A stretch of 63,669 nt of DNA from Dentipellis sp. KUC8613 (taxonomy: Eukaryota > Basidiomycota > Agaricomycetes > Russulales > Hericiaceae). The stretch covers positions 1-63,669 of the forward strand of contig NSJX01000083.1 of assembly GCA_002286715.1 (NCBI GenBank). Direction: 5' to 3'. The position numbers were made by a program, and so were the translations under genes. Under the pieces are notes generated by a model. That model saw only the letters and a list, made by a program, of their open reading frames with translations. It was not told the DNA's origin and did not search any database. Every line of letters begins with the position of its first letter. Positions within the stretch are counted from its first letter, which is position 1. Positions 22,574 to 33,763 of this stretch are shown here, in pieces.

Positions 22574-25235
22574 ATGGCCGCTGTTGTCGCGAAGCCTCGC
22601 CTGTCCCAGGTCTCTATGATCTTCGCGTGCGTGTTCCTTCCCCGCAATTCTGGGGTACCATCAATACTGACACCTTATCCTGCAGAGCTGGCACGGCCCT
22701 CTTTTCCGATGGTCAGTGTTTCTCTGCATTCTCGTGTCAGAGATAATTCAACAAAGAACGTACAGGATATGCCAACGGCGTCATCGGTCAAGGTGCGTTC
22801 CCTCTTGCAAAGCTTTCGCCAGCGGCTTAGTCATATTTACCCTCCACAGTGAACCCGCGTAAGTTTCAACCAGACGTGTCGCTTCCAATGAAGCATGGCA
22901 TAATTGTTTCTCCATGTAGTCCTCAAGAGAGTCTATGGCTCAGAGATCAGCGCAAACTACACGAAGACGCTTAGCAGCACTTTGTTCGCCGGCACTATCG
23001 TCGGCATGCTTGTCTTTGGCTATCTCTCAGACAAGATTGGTCGCAAGTTTGGTATGGTTCGTACCATTGGTTTTGCATTGAAGTACTTTCCTGGACACTT
23101 ATCGTACACGACAGACCCTCGCTACTGCTATTGTCGCGCTCTTTTCTGCTCTCTGCGCCGCGTCATCGGGTGCGCACCATAGTGTTGGAGGCTTGGTCTC
23201 CATGTTGTCTGCTATGCGGTCCGTCGATCTCTATGCCTCCTTGTCAATACCCGCTCAAAATCTCTATCAGCTTCTTTGTCGGTATCGGTGTTGGCGCCGA
23301 ATATCCCTGTGGTTCAGTAGCGGCATCTGAGCAGTCGGAAGAGGAGGGAATTAGCAAGCGCGCACAGAACAGATGGTTCGCCCTCGCAACCAGTATGGCC
23401 CATAATTTCTCTGTGTCTTCGCCCAGCTCACACACCCGCGTCAGACTCCATGATCGATTTTGGCTTCGTGATCTCGTCTTTCGTTCCGCTGGTATTGTTC
23501 TGGATGTATGCGTTTTGATGTATGTTCATTTCTGGGTATTGACCGAATATGTCCATTCTTATAGCTTCGGAGAGCATCATCTTCGTGCCGTATGGCGGCT
23601 TTCTCTTGGCCTTGGATTTTTCCCTGCTGTCGCGGTGTTCATCTGGCGTCTCAGCATGGAAGAGCCGACGCGCTTCAAGAAGGATAGCATGAAGAACGCG
23701 AAGGTCCCCTACGTGCTCATCATCAAGCGATACTGGCGGAATCTGTTGGCCATATCGTTTACATGGTACGCCTTCTTGCTTCCTCGAGTGGACGGCCTCT
23801 CATCTCGCTCCGTAACAGGTTCCTTTATGACTTCATTACGTACGTTGTTGACATCTTGTGCTGAAATTGTAAGGTACTGAATATTTCGCAGATATCCAGT
23901 TCGTTGAAGGCTCCTCAGATTGTTTTGCATATCTAATCTTTCTATGATTGTAGTTTGGCATCTACAGCTCCACTATAGTCAACACGTAGGTATTTTCCGC
24001 CGGACTACATTATACATTACTGAGCCATATGCAGAATCACCAACAATAATGCGGCTATATCTGTGGTCTTCGGCTGGAACACAGTCATCAAGTGAGAGCA
24101 TTTTCGCACCTCGTCGTTATGTTGCTAATGACCTGGTCTCCAGCTTGTTCTATATGCCGGGTACGACTTTATGTATTGGCTCCGCTGTGCGAAATATTGA
24201 TCGTTCATGACTAGGCACCCTCGGCGGCGCCCTCATCGTTGACTACTTGGGACCCAAATATACCATGGTACGCTGGTTGCAGCCTGCTTTGTTTTCGTCG
24301 CTGAAAGGATTTTCGAAGATTACCGGGCTCTTGCTGCAGGCCATTATCGGTTTTATAATGAGCGGTCTCTATAATAAGTATGAATGAATACTCACCGGCC
24401 AGGTATATATGCTAATGTGGCTACAGGCTTGTTGAACACATTGCTGCATTCGCTGTGAGTATATATATGACTGTCTTCCTACCAGTGCATTGCTGATTGA
24501 GAGCTCCTACATAGGTGGTCTACGGTATTTTCTTGAGCTTCGGCGAAGTGGGTGCGTGACGCAGTTTTGCGACACACATAGAATACGTGGGCTGAATGTT
24601 ATGTTTAGGCCCCGGCAACTGCCTTGGTCTTCTGGCTGCGAAGAGCGGACCCACAGCCGTGCGCGGGCAGTTCTATGGTATCGCGGCTGCTATTGGCAAA
24701 GTTGGCGCTTTCGTTGGCACCTGGGGTACGTCTTCTTTGAGATATGGGCATTTATACCTGAACGACCATGGTCCACTCTTGTAGCTTTCCCTGCCATCAT
24801 AGATGGTAAGTCTGGCCCTAAGGATATTGGATTCTCGAGCTGATTCCTTGCATGTCAGACTTTGGGACGAACGGTAACTCGGGTATTACTGGGCCCTTCT
24901 GGATTGGAAGCGGTGAGCGAAGACGCCAATGCCGAGAATCGCTATCTCATATGCACCGACAGGTCTGGCGGTCTTGAGTGCTAGTGTGACATTCCTCTTC
25001 ATCAAGCCCTTGACCACGGATGGCATGGCTCGGGAAGATGCCGAGGCTCGTATTACCCTCCCCCTATCCCAGTAGCGATCATCGAACTGACATCCGTGAC
25101 GTGCAGTTCCGTCAGTACCTGGAAGATCATGGGTACGATACCTCCCAGATGGGTCTTGCGGAGCAGGCCTCGCAGTGGTCTCGCGACTCGCTCCCAGAAA
25201 AGGAGCCCGAGGTTGACGAAAAGGCCGTCGCGTAG
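22574..25235 (+). CDS. Git1-like glycerophosphodiester/phosphate MFS permease
   Basis: Starts [17 protein letters not shown] and continues through several micro-exons: [31 protein letters not shown], then [20 protein letters not shown] (motif A). Next come [40 protein letters not shown] and [20 protein letters not shown]. The second half has [90 protein letters not shown] and [20 protein letters not shown]. These features ([13 protein letters not shown] near TM10, the acidic tail) match the fungal Git1 glycerophosphoinositol/glycerophosphocholine permease branch of MFS phosphate/inositol carriers. All micro-exon junctions I tested preserve frame. Likely a plasma-membrane proton symporter for phospholipid-derived glycerophosphodiesters; the substrate is inferred from family. 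Confidence 0.88.
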
Positions 25236-25511
25236 GAGGGTTCGACATGTTCCTTCAGTCCGATACTTTCTTGGGATTCATGGTCTGAGAACGGGTCTAC
25301 TTGCCCGGATTATAACGACTATTCACGAGTACTGTAGATATCCCGACTTCGTAGTCAGATGTTGTTGTACCTTGCCTCTGTTATAATGACTGCCAATGGC
25401 TTGTTCTTATGTTTACGAGTTATCACAAACGGGCAGGGAGGGGTCGGCTGGGTATGGCAGAGGATGACAAGAACAGAAGAGGGTCGGTGAAATACATGGT
25501 ACAGAGTCGGA

Positions 25512-25933
25512 CTAATGCTGCATTGCTTCGCTATCTTTTCCCGTCTTCGCCAACTCGTTCCTGAGTGTACGTGAGGGATAGCGTTGTGAACAGGACAGCA
25601 GTGTATGACGTACCTCAGCTGCACGCTGAACTCTTCCTCGATGTCATCGTCGTCCCAATTGTCTTCCCACAACTTGTCACCTCCGGACTTTGCAGCGCCA
25701 GGTGCAGCACCGCCAAGGTGGGCAAGATCCGTCTGAGAGTCATCCCAATCTTGAAGGAAGTAAGATGCGTGAGATGCTATGGTTGTTTGTCAGGGTTCAA
25801 CGCGCGCACCTTGGACTTCAAACTCCTCGAACTCATCGTCCTCTTCAAGGACACCCAGCTGCGGCTGAGCGTCTTCTATCGGCTGGTTAGCGACAGTAGA
25901 TCCGGGCTTCGTGGTGGAGGTGCTCTCGGACAT
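25512..25933 (-). CDS. SEM1: Sem1/Dss1, 26S proteasome lid and TREX-2 subunit
   Basis: Three exons: 25810-25933, 25614-25749 and 25512-25560. The protein is tiny and strongly acidic. Its two conserved acidic/aromatic patches are clear: LGVLEEDDEFEEFEVQDWDD near residue 30, and LWEDNWDDDDIEEEFSVQLR near the C-terminus, followed by NELAKTGKDSEAMQH. Sem1/Dss1 is an intrinsically disordered subunit of the 26S proteasome lid, also found in the TREX-2 mRNA export and BRCA2 complexes, where the WED/W patches bind partners and ubiquitin. A short Gly/Ala insert (LAHLGGAAPGAAKSGGDK) separates the two patches and lengthens the protein to about 102 residues, compared with about 70 in human and 89 in yeast. 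The first ATG at 25933 gives the expected MSEST-type start. Confidence 0.95.
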
Positions 25934-26115
25934 GCTGAGTGTGCGTTGAGTAGGGAAGGTGGTGGCGGTTATTGCAGAGGACGCGTGGACGGCGTCGTCG
26001 CGTCTGGAGTTGAGGCGGCAAAGACCGATTTGTTCTCACGAGTGCCCCTGTGCGTTAGGTCCTGGCGGCTGTCTGCGGCACTGCTAGCTGGCCGTCTCTT
26101 TCCTCCTGCACGCCC
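25934..26115. promoter_or_regulatory. 182-bp shared region between divergent SEM1 and sirtuin genes
   Basis: The ATG of SEM1 (minus) and the ATG of the sirtuin (plus) are only 182 bp apart. Both transcripts must start within or next to this segment, so it is a candidate bidirectional promoter. No canonical TATA box is obvious. Confidence 0.55.
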
Positions 26116-28013
26116 ATGACCGTGCTTTTACCTCTGCAAGAGGACCAGAACTCCTTCAACAACGGAAACCCTTCATTTCTCAAGTCCTCATGCCAACCTT
26201 CGGAAGACATATCACGCGTGGTCAAGGCCGTGGTCAAGGCTCGTTCTATAGCCGTGGTTTGTGGTGAGTGGAGTCACCTCCATCTCCTGTTGTATGGCTC
26301 ATGAAATTTGCATCAGGTGCCGGCATTTCTGTGGGTGCTGGTATCCCTGACTTTAGGTCGAGCGACGGTCTGTTCCAGAGCCTCAAGAGGGACAACCCTT
26401 TCCTTTCCTCTGGGAAAGATTTATTCGATGCATCGGTATTCAACGTGAGTGGCGTTAACCTCTGTGCGCGCCCTGTTCGCATCTTTGCACTTGTCGCTCT
26501 GTTTTGGGAGCCTGTGCCATCGCAGTTACACGACCAGCTGTGCTTATAAGTACCTTTCTCCACATAGTCCGAGCAGACGCTATCGCTATTCTATCGTATG
26601 ATCGCCCATCTATCCGAAATATCTGGCACAGCAAGCCCGACGCTTTTCCATACCCTTTTGCGTTCTCTTGACGACCGCCGCTCTTTATTGCGTGTTTACA
26701 CGCAGAACATCGACGCGCTCGAATCGAAGACCGGCATTTCCTTTGGTGTCCCAGAAATTGAGGGCAAGCGATACAAGCCAAGGTCGCGTGGGAAAGGGAA
26801 GGCACCAGCTCTGGCTGCCGACACCGGTTCGGATCCTGTCTACACCTCTCGCCTTCCATCTCCGCCACCAGAAACTCCCCGCTGCATTCCTCTTCATGGC
26901 ACCCTGAAGTCGCTGCATTGCCAAACATGCACGCACTCCTTCCCGCTTACTGATCACCTATCTTCACTTTCGGCGGGAGTACCACCTTACTGCCCGGAGT
27001 GTGCTGCTCTCGAAGAAACACGTCAACTCGTCGGAAAGCGCTCGCGCGGCGTGGGCAAGTTGCGGCCAAGTGTTGTATTATACAACGAGGACCACAAGGA
27101 TGGAGAGGAGGTAGGCGAGGTGGTGCGGAAGGATCTCATGGGCAATTCGAAGGGCCGGGGTCGGAATGGCGCGGATTTGCTCCTCGTGGTAGGCACGAGT
27201 CTGCGTGTCCCTGGTACGAAGCGCATCGTCCGGGAGTTTTCGAAGGCAGTGCGCTCCCGCGCGTCATCGAGGAACTCTGCTAAGGTCGTGGATCCTGGGC
27301 CGTCGACAAGAAACGAGGATTCTCCAATTCAGACTATCTACGTGAACTTAGACTTTCCTGTTCCCTCGCGAGAATGGGAAGGCGTCTTCGACGTTTGGGT
27401 CAAGGGAGATGCCCAAGAATTTGCCGACCTTGTTCACAAGGAGCTACTGAAGGAGAAGCTTGCACAACAGGCCATACGCGACCGGAAGCGGAAACGAGAG
27501 GAGGCGCTTCGTGCGGTGACCAAAGCTTCCACAGATTCGTCGGCTAAGCCAGCACCTCTGAAGAAATGCAAGACGTCTTCTCCCACTCCTGTGGTTGTGC
27601 CGCTTGCCCCACCTTCGCGTCGTAAAGTGTCTCCGTCAAGCCAAAGCTCAAATAGGCAGTCACCTGCTGTCGTCACGCGAAAAGTCAACGGTGAAATCAG
27701 TATCATCTTACGCATCCCTCCCCGTCCACCTGTGTCTCCCATTGCAATCCGTACGCGGGCAGTTCCAGAAGTTTATATTACAACACCACCCCCGCCCGGT
27801 GGCCGCAAATATTCGAAGAAGCTTCAATTACCACCAACACCAGCTTCAACTCCTTCTGCTCAAGATGTGGGTCGGATGGCCAAGAGTACCAGCAACAGTG
27901 AGACAAGGAGACCTGTAGAACGAGAGGTGGATCGTAATGATGATGTAGATTCTCTTCCAGTGTTGCCTAGAACACTGAGAAGAGCACAGTTAGGCCTGCG
28001 AAGCACCAGCTAG
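26116..28013 (+). CDS. Hst3/Hst4-like sirtuin (NAD-dependent protein deacetylase)
   Basis: Exons 26116-26263, 26317-26444 and 26568-28013 splice in phase. The sirtuin core is complete. The NAD-binding motif is VVCGGAGISVGAGIPDFRSS, with DGLF after it. The next motif is TQNIDALE, and the catalytic histidine lies in IPLHGTLKSLHCQTC. Zinc cysteines are CQTC and, about 30 residues later, CPEC. The next motifs are RPSVVLYNEDH and LLLVVGTSLRVPGTKRIVRE. The FRSSDGLF form and the long insert before HGTL point to the Hst3/Hst4 branch, which in yeasts removes acetyl from histone H3 Lys56 after S phase. A C-terminal extension of about 200 residues is basic, Ser/Pro-rich and likely disordered (it includes RDRKRKREEALRAV). 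Nuclear location and H3K56 specificity are inferred from the branch. Confidence 0.92.
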
Positions 28014-28278
28014 CATAGATGTTTGCCATACTCATATTTATTGTATCATTATTTTCTTGGCTCAATCATGGCTAATCTTCTCTGAATGTCTGAAAGATGC
28101 TTCCTCGGTAATGTGGTTACTACATCACCAGGATCAGCACGGCGCGCGAAAGAACCTCGGCTCGACCTCTCTCGACCTCCGGGATATCCGGGACTAAACT
28201 TATCTTCGCAGGACTATTCAGCCACAGCGCTGCTGCCCTCTGCAAAGCCAAGTTAAGACAAGGTGCCGTCTGCGTAGG

Positions 28279-28830
28279 GTGCCTTTTGAGTGTACACAAA
28301 ACCAACAAATTCCCAGGCATGTACTGCTGGGCTTGCGGGATGCACAACAACGGTCCTCCCATTCCTGTTCGCCCGAAACATGGTATGAAACACCCGGTGC
28401 CCACCACCCCTTCAACCCAGTCGTAGCCCCGCGCGTGCACTTGACCGTGCCCTCCATGCTGCCATGTCAGCTTGTCTTTCTATGCGCAAACCAAGACATG
28501 CTTAATCTCGTCCCTCTGACGCCATCTCACCCCAATCCTGCCTCCCTAGAATGGGAAGAACTCAACATCCAGCTGCATCCAGACACGTCTGACGACGACC
28601 CACTCGCAATGGAGGCGCACCCGATCAAATGCCTATCACCAAGCAGCGTCGTCAGGCTCCTGATGTTGTGCAATCTGCTCTTACCATCCGACCAGCAGCG
28701 CCTTTGCTGGTACTTGCTCCAGTATGTCTGTGCGAACAAGGTGTATGGAGTCGCGGAGGATCTAGGCGGCAGCGCGCTCAACACCCGAAAATCGAGCACT
28801 CTGAGGACCCCAAATGCTTCAAAATGGTGA
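28279..28830 (+). pseudogene. eroded copy of the gene at 30469-31284
   Basis: From about 28420 the frame matches the paralogue 2.4 kb downstream over roughly 120 residues. Shared segments include GAHHPFNPVVAPRVH, PLTPSHPNPASLEWEELNIQ, MEAHPIKCLS and VVRLLMLCNLLLPSDQQRL. The upstream exon of the other copy (KALDDAGIPNFQWGDH) is not found here. The C-terminal WWRGFWLSINNPSKRSQW segment is replaced by unrelated residues (NTRKSSTLRTPNASKW). A small deletion removes HYSS before WYLLQY. I read it as a 5'- and 3'-damaged duplicate; a remodelled, still expressed gene is possible. Confidence 0.6.
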
Positions 28831-28928
28831 CTAAACCTTTTTTACAATCGTGACCCGCGCTTACTAGTGAACGTATGCACCCTACCGCAGGCCTCATCGG
28901 CCTCATCTGTCATGCATCCAAGGTATTT

Positions 28929-29832
28929 CTAGTCCTCCAAGACAAGGACTTTTGTGGGATCATATCCTTCACCACCGTCTCGATATCCACGCTGGTTGCT
29001 CACTACCCTGACTCCGCTCCTGACGAGATCGCAACACCAGTGGGTGTGCCCGCATGCCCACAACGTGACGTTGCCCGCCGTCCAGCATGTTTCCTTAGTG
29101 AGTTCCGTTGCAAACGCAGAATTCGTAGGGTGATTTGTCCCAGAAAATTTAGGATCAGTCGTTCCTTCGATGGTAGGGGCATGGTGCGTGAAGACAATGA
29201 CCTTCCGTTGCGGCTCGTCCTGCGCTATCTGCGCTATCGTAGCGTTGAGCCAGCATACGTCAGCGCGGTGCATAGCAACAAATGTCTCTGGATTAAAATC
29301 GTCGATACGTTTGAAATCTTGCAGTGCCCAAGAGAGGATGTCAATGTATTCGGGGTCAAGCGCCGCCCAGAGCGTGCAGCCAAGGACCGTGACGGTTGGT
29401 GAAAGGTCATATCGTGTCTGGTTGAGTAGGATAAAGCGGCCGTTTGTCTCATGTTCGAATGCTTTCAAGCGAGCTTGAGATTCTGCCTATTGTTCATATC
29501 AGTTGCCGCAGAGCATCAGTGTACAGGATGAGTGGCGTACGATAGTCGAACGGTATGGCTCTTCAAAAATTATTGTTTGATCGAATTGTTGGATATGATA
29601 TCTGCAATGCGTACACACCATGGTTTCCGGGAACGAATAAAATTCTTTTGAAGCGCGGCAACTGTGCTCGGAGCCAATCGAACATTTCCTCCTGGAATGT
29701 ACATCCAACGTCTCCGAGGAGAGCCAAGTACTCGGCTGCTGCAGGGAATTCATAGTGATAGAACTCTTTTCCAGGCTCAGCATTGGAACGCTCGCATTCT
29801 AGATGGAGGTCGCTCAGGAGCTGGATTTTCAT
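28929..29832 (-). CDS. calcineurin-like metallophosphoesterase
   Basis: Three exons on the minus strand. Exon 1 starts MKIQLLSDLHLECERSNAEP, containing the first metal motif DLHLE. It continues with YLALLGDVGCTFQEE (GDVG) and ILFVPGNH (the GNH motif). A small middle exon supplies EPYRSTI. The last exon has KVIVFTHHAPTIEGTTDPKF (motif THHAP), then LWACGHTHWCCDLVRSGVRV (GHTH), SNQRGY and a YDPTKVLVLED end. All five dimetal-binding blocks of the family are present, so it should be catalytically competent toward a phosphomono- or diester; the substrate is unknown. It lies between the two copies of the paralogous gene, on the opposite strand, so the duplication unit does not simply include it. Confidence 0.9.
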
Positions 29833-30468
29833 GTCTGTGTGTGGGTTTGGGGATGAAGCTCGATGAAGACTTCCGAGCGCTTCAAGTTGTATGCGTTTGA
29901 ATGCCCGCGGATCCTTTTGTCGGATTAGTCATCATTAGCCATCTCGAGGGTGTGCTTATCATTAATTGTATCTGTACAGTTTAGCCTCGTACGCAGGCTG
30001 TCTGAGTCGGCGTTGAACGTTGAAAAAAAAAACGTTGAAATTTGAAAGGCGAGCATTCCGTCGTACTACTATGACGGGCCGTCTCGGACAAAAATCAATA
30101 CCTTACGCATCGGTACTGGGTCCTAACTCCGAGTCACTCATCTAAAACTCTCTATCGTCGCCAGTGATCCCGCTGGGTCATGACGTGGTCTCGCCGGCAG
30201 GCTTGGGACCATGCGTGGGACGGCGCGCAGCCGGAGAAGCCAGCCCGGATGGCGGGTCGTGTAGGCGCAACGCGACACGCGATGCGCGGGAAGAACTTAC
30301 GTACGTACCTGTGCGAACTCATCACGGTGGGAGGATTGCATACAGTCCAAGTCAAGGTCCAAGTATTCAACAACTTACATAAGCTCCACCAAAAGGCTCA
30401 TCAGCTTGAACAGAGCCCATTAGTACCGCGACATCTTTACCAGCACCCACGTCCACTCTCATCTACCC
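29833..30468. other. intergenic, no gene seen
   Basis: Contains a short A-run (about 30025) and no recognisable frame. Probably the promoters of the flanking divergent genes. Confidence 0.4.
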
Positions 30469-31284
30469 ATGCATGTCTTGAAACAGCGCTTTGTTTGGCC
30501 ATATTCATACATGGCCAACATCTCGAAAGCCCTCGATGATGCCGGTATACCAAACTTTCAGTGGGGCGACCACTTGAACCAATTGCATGATTGCGACAAC
30601 GCTTCCGTGGTCAGTATGCCCAATCAGTCGACAGTACACGAGTTGACACTAATCTAATGGTCTTAGCTCTGTGGACTGGTTGTACAGCGCAGTCAGCTCG
30701 ACGCCGCCACGTCCATTCTGTCGAGCACCGAACTTTGCCCATGTGACTGCTCGCCCGAAAAATTCTGTGAATTACCCGGCGCCCATCACCCATTCAACCC
30801 AGTCGTGGCCCCGCGCGTGCACTTCACCGTGCCCTCCATGATGCCGTGTCACCTTGTCTTTTTATGCGCAAACGAAGACATGCTTGATCTCATCCCATTG
30901 ACGCCATCTCATCCCAATCCTGCCTCCCTAGAATGGGAGGAACTCAACATCCAGCTGCATCCGGATAGGCCTGCCGAAGACGATCTCGCAATGGAGGCGC
31001 ACCCTATCAAATGCCTATCAGCAAGCAGCGTCGTCAGGCTCCTGATGTTGTGCAATTTGCTCTTACCATCCGACCAACAGCGCCTTTCCCACTATTCAAG
31101 CTGGTATTTGCTCCAGTATGCCATTGCGAACGGAGAGTACGGAGTTGCGGAGGATATAGGCAGTGTGGCGCTCAATGCATGGTGGCGAGGTTTTTGGTTG
31201 TCAATCAATAATCCTTCGAAAAGGAGTCAATGGTTGCAGACGCAAGCACGGAAGGAAGCGCAAGCTATTATCTCTCAACCCTAG
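30469..31284 (+). CDS. lineage-specific protein, possible nucleotidyltransferase-like fold, 252 aa
   Basis: Two exons (30469-30609, 30667-31284) with a 57-nt GT-AG intron splice in frame. A shorter start at 30511 (MANISKALDDAGIPNFQWGD) is equally plausible. The first exon pattern, an amphipathic helix then GIPNFQWGDH, resembles the opening of basidiomycete nucleotidyltransferase-like proteins, in which a Gly-rich turn precedes a later Asp pair. The usual DxD is not obvious, so any enzymatic activity is doubtful. The second exon contains CPCDCSPEKFCELPGAHHPF, LVFLCANEDMLDLIPLTPSH and HPIKCLSASSVVRLLMLCNL, and ends in WWRGFWLSINNPSKRSQW plus a basic tail. A damaged copy is at 28279-28830. Function unknown; the fold assignment is tentative. 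Confidence 0.6.
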
Positions 31285-31842
31285 ATTTAATATGTTCGTT
31301 TTGTCCATGTCGTCTTACAGGATTATCGGATTTGAGTGCGCGTACACCGTCTGTTCGACTTGACATGGTCCTTACTGACGTCTGAAGTGTATTCGATAAA
31401 AGAGCATGTCATCCTCTACTGACAATAGAGCAACCACTGCAGCTTGAAGCTTGAAGCTTGAACTGATATGGCAAGGGGACGTGCAAACATCCAAGTTTCA
31501 ACTCACGACATAATCAACAATCGCGTGTCGCCTTGCCTGCATCTACTTCTTTCCTGGGGCTCACTCTCCTTATATAATTATTCCATTCCCTATGTAGTGT
31601 CAATTGCTGCCAGGCAAAGTTCCATGTGCCCCCCATACATTCCGTATGCTTTTCGGGTGCCGAACGGCGAATGAGCAGCAGCAGCAGCAAGCCAGAACTG
31701 CTTGCCAGACTCAGAGTGCAATTCGATGGAGAAATTGGATCATTCAGATACTATGGTAATCAACTGGCATATATTCTTTCGACCTCCATATCTAGCTTTC
31801 GAATTATTGCAATGTACAGTCTGGTTACACGGCCCCCAATAC
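31285..31842. other. intergenic up to the inverted repeat
   Basis: No coding signal recognised. A tandem of two AGCTTGA units at about 31441-31460 and short AGC repeats near 31678 are the only features. Confidence 0.35.
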
Positions 31843-32951
31843 CATCACAAAAAGCCGCGCCGGCTTGTTATAGATTTCGGCACCCTGCACCGATTGCAAG
31901 CCGGGCGGAAGATTCCGAGGGCTCGCGAGGGATTGCAACTCGCTCGCGACTCTGTTGTATGGTCATCGCGGCCAAGCACAATCTTGCACCGACTTGTAAC
32001 CTCCCCAAAATATTTGATAGCCTCGCAGGCAGGTTGTGTCCAAATGACAACTGTCCACAGGTCGTGACCAGCTCGCAATACCCTTGTACGTCCATTGCCT
32101 GTGGCCGACTTCCGCTAACTGGTGTCTCCTTCAGATGACGCGCCCGCGCCCGTGCTGCAGTGGCTGCTCCTGCAGTTATTTATGTAAAACTCCGAGCGGC
32201 AGAGAGCATTTTTACGCTTGAGCTGGGCTACGAGTAAAAGCGACTACATTAAGACTTCCGACTCCTACCACCCCAGCTTCTCTCGCGTGCCCTCGCCCGC
32301 TCTCGCTGTCGTGCGCCCTCTGGCTTGCTCCCTTTTCTGTGTGCCCGCGCCCGCGACGCCCTGCCTGCTCTTGCATCCCGTCGACTCTCGTCAACGCGCT
32401 TTCACGCGCCTCTCTCGCGCGCCCTCTGTTGCACGCCCCCGTTCTCTCGCCCTCTCTCGTGTCGCGGCCTCTCGAGCCGCCCTCCCGCGTCGCCCGCTCT
32501 CAGGCACTTTTCATCCTGCCCGCTCTCGAGCCCCTTTCGCGCGCCGCGTGCCCTCTCGAACCTCCTTTGCGCGCCGCCATTTCGCGTGCCGCGGCCTCCG
32601 AGTCTCGCGCCACCCATTCTCATGTTCTTTCTCTCTTCGTCCCATCTCCGTCTCGTCGCTGGGAGTTGCTTTGTCTGCTGTCTCCTCTCGCGCTCTTGTT
32701 TTTGGTCCAGCAGTGCACCCTGTCTGGTTGTAGGAGAAGATTTTGGTACTGAAGAGATACTTATTTCATGTTGTACAACACTTTTTTGAGTAGTCCGAAT
32801 AATCAGAATGGTCATTCATTACCATCTATCCGAAATCTCTAAGTACAATAAAAATATGAATAAAGTATGAATAAAAAAGCTGAATGGCGGCTGGTAACCC
32901 GGTATGACCCCGCACATGTTGAGAGGTCATTGCGATTCGGTGTGAGATCGC
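31843..32951 (+). repeat. left arm of a ~1.1-kb inverted repeat
   Basis: From CATCACAAAAAGCCGCGCC at the outer edge to the last base before the N run, this arm reappears in reverse complement at 33764-34845. It shares TTGTTATAGATTTCGG, the ACTCCGAG/GCAGAGAGCATTTTTACG block and the AATAATCAGAATGGTCAT block. Scattered substitutions and small indels (a 9-base difference near 32175) show that the arms have diverged. A C/T-rich low-complexity tract at about 32270-32720, built from CTCTCGCGCGCC-like words, gives spurious Arg/Ser/Ala/Pro frames in several phases. Confidence 0.9.
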
Positions 32952-33651
32952 NNNNNNNNNNNNNNNNNNNNNNNNNNNNNNNNNNNNNNNNNNNNNNNNN
33001 NNNNNNNNNNNNNNNNNNNNNNNNNNNNNNNNNNNNNNNNNNNNNNNNNNNNNNNNNNNNNNNNNNNNNNNNNNNNNNNNNNNNNNNNNNNNNNNNNNNN
33101 NNNNNNNNNNNNNNNNNNNNNNNNNNNNNNNNNNNNNNNNNNNNNNNNNNNNNNNNNNNNNNNNNNNNNNNNNNNNNNNNNNNNNNNNNNNNNNNNNNNN
33201 NNNNNNNNNNNNNNNNNNNNNNNNNNNNNNNNNNNNNNNNNNNNNNNNNNNNNNNNNNNNNNNNNNNNNNNNNNNNNNNNNNNNNNNNNNNNNNNNNNNN
33301 NNNNNNNNNNNNNNNNNNNNNNNNNNNNNNNNNNNNNNNNNNNNNNNNNNNNNNNNNNNNNNNNNNNNNNNNNNNNNNNNNNNNNNNNNNNNNNNNNNNN
33401 NNNNNNNNNNNNNNNNNNNNNNNNNNNNNNNNNNNNNNNNNNNNNNNNNNNNNNNNNNNNNNNNNNNNNNNNNNNNNNNNNNNNNNNNNNNNNNNNNNNN
33501 NNNNNNNNNNNNNNNNNNNNNNNNNNNNNNNNNNNNNNNNNNNNNNNNNNNNNNNNNNNNNNNNNNNNNNNNNNNNNNNNNNNNNNNNNNNNNNNNNNNN
33601 NNNNNNNNNNNNNNNNNNNNNNNNNNNNNNNNNNNNNNNNNNNNNNNNNNN
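32952..33651. other. assembly gap (700 N)
   Basis: A run of exactly 700 n. It lies at the centre of the inverted repeat, where assembly would be expected to fail. Any frame crossing it is meaningless, and the gap length may be an estimate. Confidence 0.99.
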
Positions 33652-33763
33652 GCGAGGGCTCGCGATGCGTGCAATCACTCGTAAGCTGTATAACTAATGT
33701 TTCCCAACGCTGTTTCTCGCAGCGGAATTGCAAGGTGCTTGTATGGCACTTGCAAGATGGGCT

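Noticed and set aside
22574..25235. Frameshifted Git1-like gene
   Set aside because: The apparent breaks are micro-exons with correct splice signals and phases.
32826..33733. Several ~270-codon frames on both strands
   Set aside because: They exist only because the 700-base N run contains no stop codons.
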